This document shows, in pieces, positions 1 to 5,699 of a DNA stretch of 10,621 bases (position 1 is the stretch's first letter; each line of letters begins with the position of its first letter). The notes below the pieces were generated by a model. The model did no database searches, was not told the DNA's origin, and saw nothing but the letters and a program-made list of their open reading frames with translations. The DNA is from an uncultured Lachnospiraceae bacterium (lineage in GTDB: Bacteria; Bacillota; Clostridia; Lachnospirales; Lachnospiraceae). Where the stretch lies: assembly GCA_947594335.1 (NCBI GenBank), contig CANQEC010000069.1:1-10621 (forward strand), given 5' to 3'. The translations under genes and the position numbers were made by a program.

Positions 1-554
1 TGGGAACTGATGAGGATCGCGTGATTCTCATCCTGCTCCATAAACTGCCGCAGGATATCGAGCAGATCCTCCCGGGCCACCACGTCCAGTCCTGCCGTCG
101 GCTCATCGAGAATCAGCAGATCAGCTCCGTGCGAGATGGCCGCGAGCATCTTTAATTTTGCCTTCATGCCGGTAGAAAAGTCCTTTATTTTTTTATTTTC
201 CGGAAGCTGATAGTTTCTGCACTGCTGACAAAAATATTCTCTGTCAAACCGGTCGTACAGATTCGCCATGATGGACGTGATATCCCGGATGCTCAGGTAT
301 CCGGAGAAACCGGAATCAGACAGCACAACGCCGATCCGCTGCCGGTCCTTGCGGGTCAGCCCGGACGCGTCCTTTCCGAACACGCGGATACTGCCTCCCT
401 GTGGGTGGATCAGGCCGAGAATGGCCTTAAACACGGTAGTCTTTCCGGCTCCGTTCTGTCCGATCAGGCCGGTCACGCAGCCGTTCGCCACCTCCATGGA
501 ACAGTCAAGATGGAATGTCCCGTAATTCTTTTTCAGATTTTCAATTTTCAGCAT
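1..554 (-). CDS. ABC transporter ATP-binding protein, YtrB/BcrA type (3' end beyond window)
   Basis: This is the nucleotide-binding subunit of an ABC transporter. It would hydrolyse ATP on the cytoplasmic face of the membrane for a separate permease that is not in the window. The 184 codons visible show a Walker A GQNGAGKTT at residues 32-40, a signature FSTGMKAKL at 126-134 in place of LSGGQ, a Walker B LLILDE at 146-151 and a D-loop TAGLD at 153-157. The FSTGMK form of the signature is common in the BcrA/YtrB/CcmA-like group. The gene runs off the left edge, so its C-terminus and partner permease are unseen. The start ATG at 554-552 has a GGAGG about 7 nt upstream and overlaps the end of the GntR gene by 7 bp (ATGCTGA), which points to translational coupling. 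Its substrate cannot be told; antimicrobial peptide export or cell-envelope stress is a guess from GntR/YtrA-ABC pairs. Confidence 0.93.
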   Translation of the reverse strand, partial: MLKIENLKKNYGTFHLDCSMEVANGCVTGLIGQNGAGKTTVFKAILGLIHPQGGSIRVFGKDASGLTRKDRQRIGVVLSDSGFSGYLSIRDITSIMANLYDRFDREYFCQQCRNYQLPENKKIKDFSTGMKAKLKMLAAISHGADLLILDEPTAGLDVVAREDLLDILRQFMEQDENHAILISS

Positions 555-928
555 AATGATTCCTCCAAAACAAGTTCAAACAATTGTCTCATCTCCTCAT
601 CAGTCAGCCCGCATTTCCTGCCTTTTTGAATGGCCAGTTCAAAATCGGCTTCCACCTCGCGCTTCTGCTCCTCGAGCAGGCGCTCCTTGTTCGCTGCGGC
701 AACAAACGTTCCCTTGCCGTGGACTGTGATGGTCAGACCCTCCTCTTCCAGATGGTCGTACGCCTTTTTCACGGTGAGCGCGCTGATCTTCAGATCACGG
801 GAGAGGGAACGCACAGACGGGAGGATTTCATTTTCGCAAAGTTCCCCGCTGCGGATCAGAGATTTGACCTGGTCTATGATCTGCTCGTAGATGGGAACCA
901 TGGATGAATGGGTTATGATGATCTTCAT
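548..928 (-). CDS. GntR-family transcriptional regulator, YtrA subfamily
   Basis: This is a DNA-binding repressor of 126 residues. Residues about 11-77 form the GntR winged helix-turn-helix, with PIYEQIIDQVKSLI at the start, then LPSVRSLSRDL and TVKKAYDHLEEEG, and the wing HGKGTFV. The remaining roughly 50 residues are a short helical tail, as in the YtrA subfamily, which lacks the large ligand-binding domain of FadR or HutC regulators. An AGGAGG lies 6 nt before the ATG. The gene is first in an operon with the overlapping ABC ATPase, the usual YtrA-YtrB layout, and probably controls that operon and itself. The inverted half-sites at 941-998 surrounding its promoter are the likely binding site. 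The family assignment is firm; the inducer is unknown. Confidence 0.93.
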   Translation of the reverse strand: MKIIITHSSMVPIYEQIIDQVKSLIRSGELCENEILPSVRSLSRDLKISALTVKKAYDHLEEEGLTITVHGKGTFVAAANKERLLEEQKREVEADFELAIQKGRKCGLTDEEMRQLFELVLEESLC

Positions 929-940
929 AGGTCGCCTCCT

Positions 941-999
941 CTGTTGTTAACAGTATATAACAGTATAGATCAGTTGTCAACTGTTATATTCTGTTATAC
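941..999 (-). promoter_or_regulatory. Candidate GntR operator: paired half-sites around the gntR promoter
   Basis: AACAG occurs at 949-953 and 959-963, and its complement CTGTT at 981-985 and 991-995. Each pair is spaced exactly 10 bp and all four share one symmetry centre near 972. Longer matches are TATAACAG at 956-963 against CTGTTATA at 981-988 and 991-998. A further CTGTT lies at 941-945. The sites enclose the -35 and -10 elements, so binding should block transcription. That the GntR protein binds here is inferred from position and symmetry. Confidence 0.6.
952..980 (-). promoter_or_regulatory. Sigma-A-type promoter of the gntR-ABC operon
   Basis: Read on the minus strand, a perfect TTGACA (980-975) is followed by a 17 bp spacer and TATACT (957-952). 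Transcription would start near 945, about 17 nt before the start codon, giving a very short leader that still contains the ribosome binding site. It is a strong core promoter that would need repression, consistent with the surrounding half-sites. Confidence 0.75.
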
Positions 1000-1018
1000 A
1001 TATAAAAATGAAATCCAG

Positions 1019-1047
1019 TTGACCCCAGACCTGAAAAGAGATAAGAT
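1019..1047 (+). promoter_or_regulatory. Sigma-A-type promoter of luxS
   Basis: TTGACC at 1019-1024, a 17 bp spacer and TAAGAT at 1042-1047 match the housekeeping consensus well. The predicted start near 1054 leaves a leader of about 50 nt carrying a GAAAGG ribosome binding site at 1091-1095. The leader is too short for a SAM- or SAH-type riboswitch. Confidence 0.6.
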
Positions 1048-1103
1048 AAGAACAAACTAAAAAAGCTGGAGTCCATTGAGAACTGCAGCGGAAAGGATTC
1101 CAT

Positions 1104-1583
1104 ATGAAAAAAATTGCAAGCTTTACCGTTGACCACATTCGTCTTCTTCCGGGACTCTATGTGTCAAGAAAAGATACGGTCGGAAGTGAAATTGTTACAA
1201 CTTTTGACATCCGCATCACACGGCCGAACCAGGAACCGGTCATGAACACGGCTGAAGTACATACGATCGAGCATCTCGGAGCAACCTTCCTGCGCAATCA
1301 CCCGGTCTACGCGCCAAAAACTATCTATTTTGGCCCGATGGGCTGCCGCACAGGCTTCTATCTCGTGCTTGCCGGTGATTACGAATCGTCGGAGCTTGTG
1401 GATCTGATGAAAGAAATGTTCGCGTTTATCCGTGACTTCGAAGGAGAGGTTCCGGGCGCATGTGCAAAGGACTGCGGGAACTATCTCGACATGAATCTTC
1501 CGATGGCACATTATTACGCCAGAAAATATCTGACCGAGGTGCTGGATCAGATCACAGAGGAAAGGCTGACGTATCCGTCCTGA
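1104..1583 (+). CDS. luxS: S-ribosylhomocysteine lyase LuxS
   Basis: LuxS cleaves S-ribosylhomocysteine to homocysteine and 4,5-dihydroxy-2,3-pentanedione, the precursor of autoinducer-2. It acts in the cytosol in the activated methyl cycle. The 159-residue length is typical. The metal site HTIEHL is present with His53 and His57, and Glu56 lies between them; the third metal ligand is Cys124 in DCGNYL. The catalytic cysteine is Cys81 in MGCRTGFY. All active-site residues I know for the family are therefore intact. The start has a GAAAGG about 8 nt upstream. The gene is a single-gene unit: the divergent gntR operon lies on its left and a converging gene on its right. No pfs (nucleosidase) or methionine-cycle partner is adjacent, which is common in Clostridia. 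Confidence 0.97.
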   Translation: MKKIASFTVDHIRLLPGLYVSRKDTVGSEIVTTFDIRITRPNQEPVMNTAEVHTIEHLGATFLRNHPVYAPKTIYFGPMGCRTGFYLVLAGDYESSELVDLMKEMFAFIRDFEGEVPGACAKDCGNYLDMNLPMAHYYARKYLTEVLDQITEERLTYPS

Positions 1584-1609
1584 TTTCCATGCCTGGGCCT
1601 GCGCAAAGT

Positions 1610-1648
1610 AAAACCTCCGCAAGAGCGCAATGTCCTTCCGGAGGTTTT
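1610..1648. terminator. Probable bidirectional terminator between luxS and the DUF5662 gene
   Basis: AAAACCTCCG at 1610-1619 pairs perfectly with CGGAGGTTTT at 1639-1648, with a 19 nt loop. The T run on one strand and the A run on the other suit termination from both converging genes. The stem begins 27 bp after the luxS stop. The large loop and the T run of only four lower confidence. Confidence 0.55.
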
Positions 1649-1718
1649 GATCCAGCATCCGCAGACTGCCGAAAGCTGCAGCTGCAGATATCCTGTTTTT
1701 ATCTTCCAGTTATTCTGA

Positions 1719-2378
1719 TCAGATTTTCTTTCCCTTCAGGTAATAATCCCTCACAAAGCGAAACAGCTCCTCCTCCCCTTTCGCATCGAGGATCCGAAGC
1801 ATCCCGTGGAGTTCCCGGTATGTCTGCGGATGAAGCAGAAAACGCCCTCTTCCGCGCTCGAAATACTGGAGCGGCTCATGCTGTGTGTAGGATTCCTTAT
1901 TGTAATTTTTTGACGCGCTGATCCGGTCCATCAGCATTTCAGCCACATATTTTCTGGGCATGGGAACACCCTGCAGAGGATATCTTTCGTCTCTCGCATT
2001 AAGTGAATAATCCATCCAGAACTCAAAGTGATGACGGTTTCTTCCCTTGTGATGCAGCCAGGCATAAGAATAGCCCTTGTCCTCCCGCTCACCGTTATTC
2101 GGACTGCGTGTTCCTCCCTGATAATACATGCAGCCCTGAAGAAATTCCGAGGGCATATATTTCGACAGGTCATGGAGCAGTCCCTGCTTATAAAGACCAA
2201 CTTTAAAACAGTGCCGCATGACCAGAAGCTTATGATCCGTGATCGTTTTAAAGTGTCCCTTTGTCTTTTCCCAGGTCAGAAGGGACAGAGCCTTTCTCAG
2301 GGACGTGGTCCTTTCTTTTATACGCTTCCAGAACCACAACAGTTCTCGGATGGACTTCGAATGATTTTTCTTTTTCAT
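1719..2378 (-). CDS. DUF5662 family protein (HD-like histidine/aspartate motifs)
   Basis: I recognise this as the Firmicutes family of unknown function DUF5662. It has 219 residues from the ATG chosen here. A GTG at 2396 in the same frame would add six residues; neither start has a good ribosome binding site. The family core begins around KGHFKTITDHKLLV and carries HC, then HDLSKY about ten residues on, then SPNNGERE, AWLHHKGRNRHHFEFW and RKYVAEMLMDR. The HDxSK motif with spaced histidines recalls HD-type metal phosphohydrolases, but that function is inference. The first 40 or so residues, basic and helical, precede the family core and are encoded out of frame inside the 3' end of the GlgX-like gene, an overlap of 131 bp. 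It is probably the last gene of the exoA transcript and probably needs translation of the upstream gene. Confidence 0.85.
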   Translation of the reverse strand: MKKKNHSKSIRELLWFWKRIKERTTSLRKALSLLTWEKTKGHFKTITDHKLLVMRHCFKVGLYKQGLLHDLSKYMPSEFLQGCMYYQGGTRSPNNGEREDKGYSYAWLHHKGRNRHHFEFWMDYSLNARDERYPLQGVPMPRKYVAEMLMDRISASKNYNKESYTQHEPLQYFERGRGRFLLHPQTYRELHGMLRILDAKGEEELFRFVRDYYLKGKKI

Positions 2379-4215
2379 AGCTTGTCCGTTCACCACCTTG
2401 AATAAAACTATCTTTCTCTGACGTATCGATCACCCGCTGCCATGCCATTTGGGGCGGAAGCTGCGGAAGCGCGAATTCCTGCGGTGTCCAGTGCATATTA
2501 TAAGCGATGTACAGGAAACAGTCTTCGTCCGCATACCGTCCGTCATACATACAGCCAAGATGACAGTTGGCGGATTCGAATGCCCCAAACCATGCGTTCG
2601 AACTGTGAAACGAGAGATCCGGATAACCGCTGGAGTGCAGATCCATGCAGGACAATTCACAGGCCATATGCAGAATCGGGTGCTTTTGGCGGAATGAAAT
2701 CAGATCCTTTACAAAGGAAGTCAGTGCCTGAATGCTTTCTCTGCGTTTCAGGCTCCAGTCGATCCAGGCCAGCTCACTGTCGTGGCAGTATGGATTATTG
2801 TTTCCGTCCTGGGAATTGCCGGATTCGTCGCCGGCAAGCAGCATCGGCGTTCCCTGTGACAGAAGCATCATGGCAAAAGCATTTTTTATCTGGCGCAGAC
2901 GAAGCTGCAGAATCTCTCTTTTTCTGGTCGGCCCTTCGGCTCCGCAGTTCCAGCTCAGATTGAAGTCGGAACCGTCCCTTCCCATTTCCCCATTGGCCTC
3001 ATTGTGTTTGCAGTCATAGGATACAAGATCCATCAACGTAAATCCGTCATGATGTGTGATATAGTTGACTGTGGCATGGTTCGCCGGATTTCGGCGTATC
3101 CTGACGGAGAAATTCTCAAGGCAGCCGCCCTCTCCTTTTAAAAATCTGCGGCAGTCATCCCGGAACCCATCGTTCGATTCCGCAAGCATTCGCCTGGTTT
3201 TGCTGGCCCGGTGATCAAGCGTATCCTGGCCAAACCAGCTGCAGATCAGTTTCCGTTCAGCAAACAGCGGGAGGCGGCCGAGTTCTGCTGTCACACTGTC
3301 CCTTGCGATTACCGCGAATCCGTCGATATGGTACTCTTCTGCCCAGAATTCCAGACAATCCGCAATTGTCTTAAAGTCCATCTCATCGCCAAAGAAAAAT
3401 TCCATGATGACTTCAATCTGCTCTTTGTGACAGGCACGGATCAGATCCATGAATTCACAGGCTGCCCGCGCAGGTTCGGACGCATAAGAAGACTTCGGAG
3501 CGAAATAATAACCGCCTGTATAGCCCCAGAAATTGATCCTGCGGGGGGTGTTTTCCTCTGTGGGAACGGGAGGCTTTGCCCATGCGGGCAGCTTCTCCGA
3601 TAATGGTTTGATCAGCTCGTCAAATTCATAGGCGGGCATGAGCCGCAGCTGATTGACCCCCAGCGATTTGATATAGGGGAGCTTCTCCATAAGTCCGCGG
3701 AATGTCCCTTTATGCCGCACGCCCGAATTTTTCTGCATTGTGTAACCGCGGACATGAAGCTGATACATGACTGCATTCTCATATGGAAGATTTGGAAGGA
3801 CATCCCCTCTCCAGTCGTATTTTTTCCGGAGAACAACCCCTCTTACGCTGTGAGGCTCCTCTGAAGCTGCCATTCCGAAAACTTCACGGCCGCTGATCTG
3901 ACGGGCACGGCTGTCGGTTATTATCCGGCCATCTGTTTGAAAATTGTATTCATATTCTCCTCCTGCGGGGAATCTGACCTTCACAGCGGATGTTCCCCCG
4001 CACACAGAGGGTGAGGGAAAAGGAATTTCGTATGCGGGAATTTTTTCCCCTTTTTTGTAAAGCAGCAGAAACGTCTCTTTGCCTTCACATTTATGTGCGA
4101 AGACAATTCCGCTATTGTCCATGTATACCCCGGGATTTTGACCGGTTCCTTCTGATGTACTGTATTTTATCCCGCCTGATTTCTGGCTCTGCAAATTGTC
4201 CTCCCTTCCGCTCAT
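2248..4215 (-). CDS. GlgX-like GH13 glycogen-debranching homologue lacking catalytic residues
   Basis: This 655-residue protein has the GlgX/isoamylase architecture: an N-terminal CBM48-like region (about 25-130), a GH13 barrel beginning at YQLHVRGYTM (151-160) and a C-terminal beta domain. Family motifs kept include FWGYTGGYYFAP (229-240), ESNDGFRDDCRRF (346-358), THHDGF (387-392), HNEANGEMGRDG (404-415), SQGTPMLLAGDE (453-464) and NNNPYC (472-477). The catalytic motifs are lost. GFRFD is GFAVI, with Ile303 at the nucleophile position; KLIAEPWD is KLICSWFG, with Ser326 at the acid position; LDIVLNH is MEFFFGD. The loop after the last, normally about 40 residues, is missing. Only Asp390 of the catalytic triad remains. 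Hydrolytic activity is therefore unlikely; glucan binding or regulation is a guess. The frame is open throughout, so this is not a decayed copy. The start lacks a clear ribosome binding site; Met32 (position 4122) is an alternative. The last 20-25 residues lie beyond the usual family end and overlap the next gene. Confidence 0.9.
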   Translation of the reverse strand: MSGREDNLQSQKSGGIKYSTSEGTGQNPGVYMDNSGIVFAHKCEGKETFLLLYKKGEKIPAYEIPFPSPSVCGGTSAVKVRFPAGGEYEYNFQTDGRIITDSRARQISGREVFGMAASEEPHSVRGVVLRKKYDWRGDVLPNLPYENAVMYQLHVRGYTMQKNSGVRHKGTFRGLMEKLPYIKSLGVNQLRLMPAYEFDELIKPLSEKLPAWAKPPVPTEENTPRRINFWGYTGGYYFAPKSSYASEPARAACEFMDLIRACHKEQIEVIMEFFFGDEMDFKTIADCLEFWAEEYHIDGFAVIARDSVTAELGRLPLFAERKLICSWFGQDTLDHRASKTRRMLAESNDGFRDDCRRFLKGEGGCLENFSVRIRRNPANHATVNYITHHDGFTLMDLVSYDCKHNEANGEMGRDGSDFNLSWNCGAEGPTRKREILQLRLRQIKNAFAMMLLSQGTPMLLAGDESGNSQDGNNNPYCHDSELAWIDWSLKRRESIQALTSFVKDLISFRQKHPILHMACELSCMDLHSSGYPDLSFHSSNAWFGAFESANCHLGCMYDGRYADEDCFLYIAYNMHWTPQEFALPQLPPQMAWQRVIDTSEKDSFIQGGERTSYEKEKSFEVHPRTVVVLEAYKRKDHVPEKGSVPSDLGKDKGTL

Positions 4216-4298
4216 AATGTTGCACAGAGCTGTTTATTCTGAAATGATCTGCCCTTTAAGGCAGCGCCGCAGATAAATCGATACATCTAGTAATCCTT

Positions 4299-5051
4299 TC
4301 AGCAGATTTCGAGCTCCACCGGACAGTGATCGGAACCGAAAACCTCCGTATGGATCCGGGCATTTACGAGACGATTTTTCAGCGATTCGGATACGCAGAA
4401 ATAATCGATGCGCCATCCGGCGTTCTTTTCTCTTGCCCTGAAGCGATAGGACCACCAGCTGTAAATCCCTTCCTGATCCGGATAGAAATACCGGAACGTA
4501 TCAATAAATCCGTTTTCGGTAAGGCGGGTGAATTTTGCGCGCTCTTCATCTGTAAAACCGGCATTTTTTCTGTTTGTTTTCGGGTTTTTAAGGTCAATCT
4601 CCCTGTGTGCGACGTTCAGATCACCGCAGAAGATGACCGGCTTCTTCTCTTCCAGACGCTTCAGATAAGCGAGAAAATCATCTTCCCAGACCATACGGTA
4701 ATCAAGTCTGGCCAGAGCATCCTGAGAATTTGGCGTATAGACCGTGACAAGATAAAAGGAGTCATACTCCAACGTGATCACGCGGCCTTCCTGATCATGT
4801 TCTTCAATCCCAAGACCATAGGATACCGTAAGAGGTTCTGTTTTCGTAAATACAGCTGTCCCGGAGTAGCCCTTTTTCTTCGCATAATTCCAGTATTGAA
4901 AATATCCCGGCGTCTCAAGCGAAATCTGCCCTTCCTGAAGCTTGCTTTCCTGAATGCAGAAGATATCCGCGTCAGCCTGCCGGAAATATTCCATAAATCC
5001 CTTCTGCACACATGCGCGCAGTCCGTTTACATTCCATGAAATTAACCGCAT
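4299..5051 (-). CDS. xth: Exodeoxyribonuclease III (ExoA/Xth, AP endonuclease)
   Basis: This is a class II AP endonuclease and 3'-5' exonuclease of the ExoIII/APE1 family, acting in base excision repair on double-stranded DNA. It has 250 residues, close to the usual 250-255. The active-site residues are all visible: Asn7 in NVNG, Glu35 in IQESK, Tyr105 in VYTPN, Asp144 and Asn146 in GDLNVAH, Asp216 in GWRIDYF, and Asp241-His242 in GSDHCPV. NAGFTDEER and YSWWSYR are further family hallmarks. The start has a GGAGGGA about 7 nt upstream and an extended -10 promoter close by. The GlgX-like gene follows on the same strand after 83 bp with no strong terminator, so the two may be cotranscribed, although the functions are unrelated. 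Confidence 0.96.
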   Translation of the reverse strand: MRLISWNVNGLRACVQKGFMEYFRQADADIFCIQESKLQEGQISLETPGYFQYWNYAKKKGYSGTAVFTKTEPLTVSYGLGIEEHDQEGRVITLEYDSFYLVTVYTPNSQDALARLDYRMVWEDDFLAYLKRLEEKKPVIFCGDLNVAHREIDLKNPKTNRKNAGFTDEERAKFTRLTENGFIDTFRYFYPDQEGIYSWWSYRFRAREKNAGWRIDYFCVSESLKNRLVNARIHTEVFGSDHCPVELEIC

Positions 5052-5077
5052 AACGATTCCCTCCTTGCCATGCGCTC

Positions 5078-5086
5078 ATTATAGCA
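5078..5086 (-). promoter_or_regulatory. Extended -10 promoter of exoA
   Basis: On the minus strand the sequence TGCTATAAT forms a perfect TATAAT (5083-5078) with the TG extension. No good -35 lies 17 bp upstream (TGGGAA at best), which is typical of extended -10 promoters. The predicted start is about 20 nt before the ATG. Confidence 0.6.
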
Positions 5087-5148
5087 TTAATTTCTGTAAT
5101 TTCCCACATTTTTCTTGAAATTTTATAAAACAATGAATTAAAATTTTC

Positions 5149-5177
5149 TTGCAAAACATCGCATTTTTTGATAAATT
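5149..5177 (+). promoter_or_regulatory. Candidate promoter of the DUF1292 gene
   Basis: TTGCAA at 5149-5154, a 17 bp spacer and TAAATT at 5172-5177 lie in a very AT-rich stretch upstream of a GAGAGGAGA ribosome binding site at 5196-5204. The -10 is imperfect. Another possible -35, TTGAAA, lies at 5115-5120. TTTTCTTG is repeated at 5110-5117 and 5144-5151. Confidence 0.4.
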
Positions 5178-5210
5178 TATAGCAGAATATTTTCGAGAGA
5201 GGAGATACAA

Positions 5211-5564
5211 ATGAGTGATTTAGAAAACTGCAATGGCGATTGTGCAAGCTGCGGATCCGAGGGCTGCAGCCAGGGAGCGACAATTACCCTGACGCTTGAC
5301 AATGACGAGACACTGGAGTGTTCGATCCTCACAGTATTTAAAGCAGCAGGGCATGATTATATAGCACTTCTCCCGCTGGATGAAAACGGTCAGAATGAGG
5401 ACGGCGAGGTATTCATTTACCGATACGCTGTTGAGAACGGAATGCCCGTCCTTGACAATATTGAGGACGACGAGGAGTATGATGCGGCCGCTGAGGGCTT
5501 CGACGAATGGCTCGATTCGCTTGAATACGACGAGCTTGTGCCCGCGGATGAAGAGGAAGAATAG
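5211..5564 (+). CDS. DUF1292 domain protein with N-terminal cysteine cluster
   Basis: This is a 117-residue protein of unknown function. Residues 24-85 match the DUF1292 pattern: TITLTLDNDETLECSILTVF, then YIALLPLDENGQNEDGEVFIYRY and LDNIEDDEEYD. Upstream sits a compact cysteine cluster, Cys7, Cys11, Cys14 and Cys19 (C-x3-C-x2-C-x4-C), which could hold zinc or another metal; Lachnospiraceae members commonly carry such a segment. The C-terminus is strongly acidic and ends DEEEE. There is no signal peptide or membrane segment, so it is cytosolic. The start has a GGAGA 6 nt upstream. The gene stands alone, divergent from exoA and convergent with the helicase gene. In other Firmicutes DUF1292 genes often sit near yrrK and alaS, which is not the case here. 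Confidence 0.9.
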   Translation: MSDLENCNGDCASCGSEGCSQGATITLTLDNDETLECSILTVFKAAGHDYIALLPLDENGQNEDGEVFIYRYAVENGMPVLDNIEDDEEYDAAAEGFDEWLDSLEYDELVPADEEEE

Positions 5565-5594
5565 GGGCGCCTGATCTTCCGTAAATTACATGAC

Positions 5595-5673
5595 AGGGAC
5601 TGCAGTGGCTGGTCCGACAGAAAAATGCCGACGCATTTTCCTGCCGGATACAGGTGTTTTTGCAGTCCTTTTT
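5595..5673 (+). terminator. Terminator-like structure after the DUF1292 gene
   Basis: AGGGACTGCA at 5595-5604 pairs with TGCAGTCCTT at 5661-5670, with one G-T wobble, and is followed by a run of T to 5673. This would make a rho-independent terminator with a long, structured loop. The loop contains a second hairpin at 5613-5648. The wide arm separation keeps confidence moderate. Confidence 0.5.
5613..5648 (-). other. Hairpin fully paired only in the minus-strand transcript
   Basis: AAAATGC (5622-5628) and GCATTTT (5633-5639) enclose a 4 nt loop. CAG/CTG, CCG/CGG and a closing T-A pair extend the stem outward. Two positions separate the blocks: they are A-C mismatches in plus-strand RNA but G-U pairs in minus-strand RNA. 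The minus transcript therefore folds into an unbroken 16 bp stem. It lies 51 bp downstream of the helicase stop and may form the 3' end of that mRNA, although no U run follows it. Confidence 0.5.
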
Positions 5674-5699
5674 ATGCGCAGGCCCAGTCTCCTTTGGAT

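Noticed and set aside
1048..1103. SAM or SAH riboswitch ahead of luxS
   Set aside because: The predicted leader is about 50 nt and shows no nested stems; a plain promoter and ribosome binding site explain it.
1164..1658. Minus-strand open frame of 164 codons
   Set aside because: It is antisense to luxS and runs through its terminator; luxS carries the conserved residues.
1676..1687. CTGCAGCTGCAG palindrome downstream of the DUF5662 gene
   Set aside because: It is a short 12 bp palindrome with no T run or nearby promoter; chance occurrence is likely.
4250..4265. CTGCC/GGCAG hairpin between exoA and the GlgX-like gene
   Set aside because: The stem is only 5 bp and no T run follows on the minus strand, so it is not a credible terminator.
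4326..5039. Plus-strand open frame of 237 codons
   Set aside because: It is antisense to exodeoxyribonuclease III, whose active-site motifs are all in the minus-strand frame; no ribosome binding site or domain is seen.
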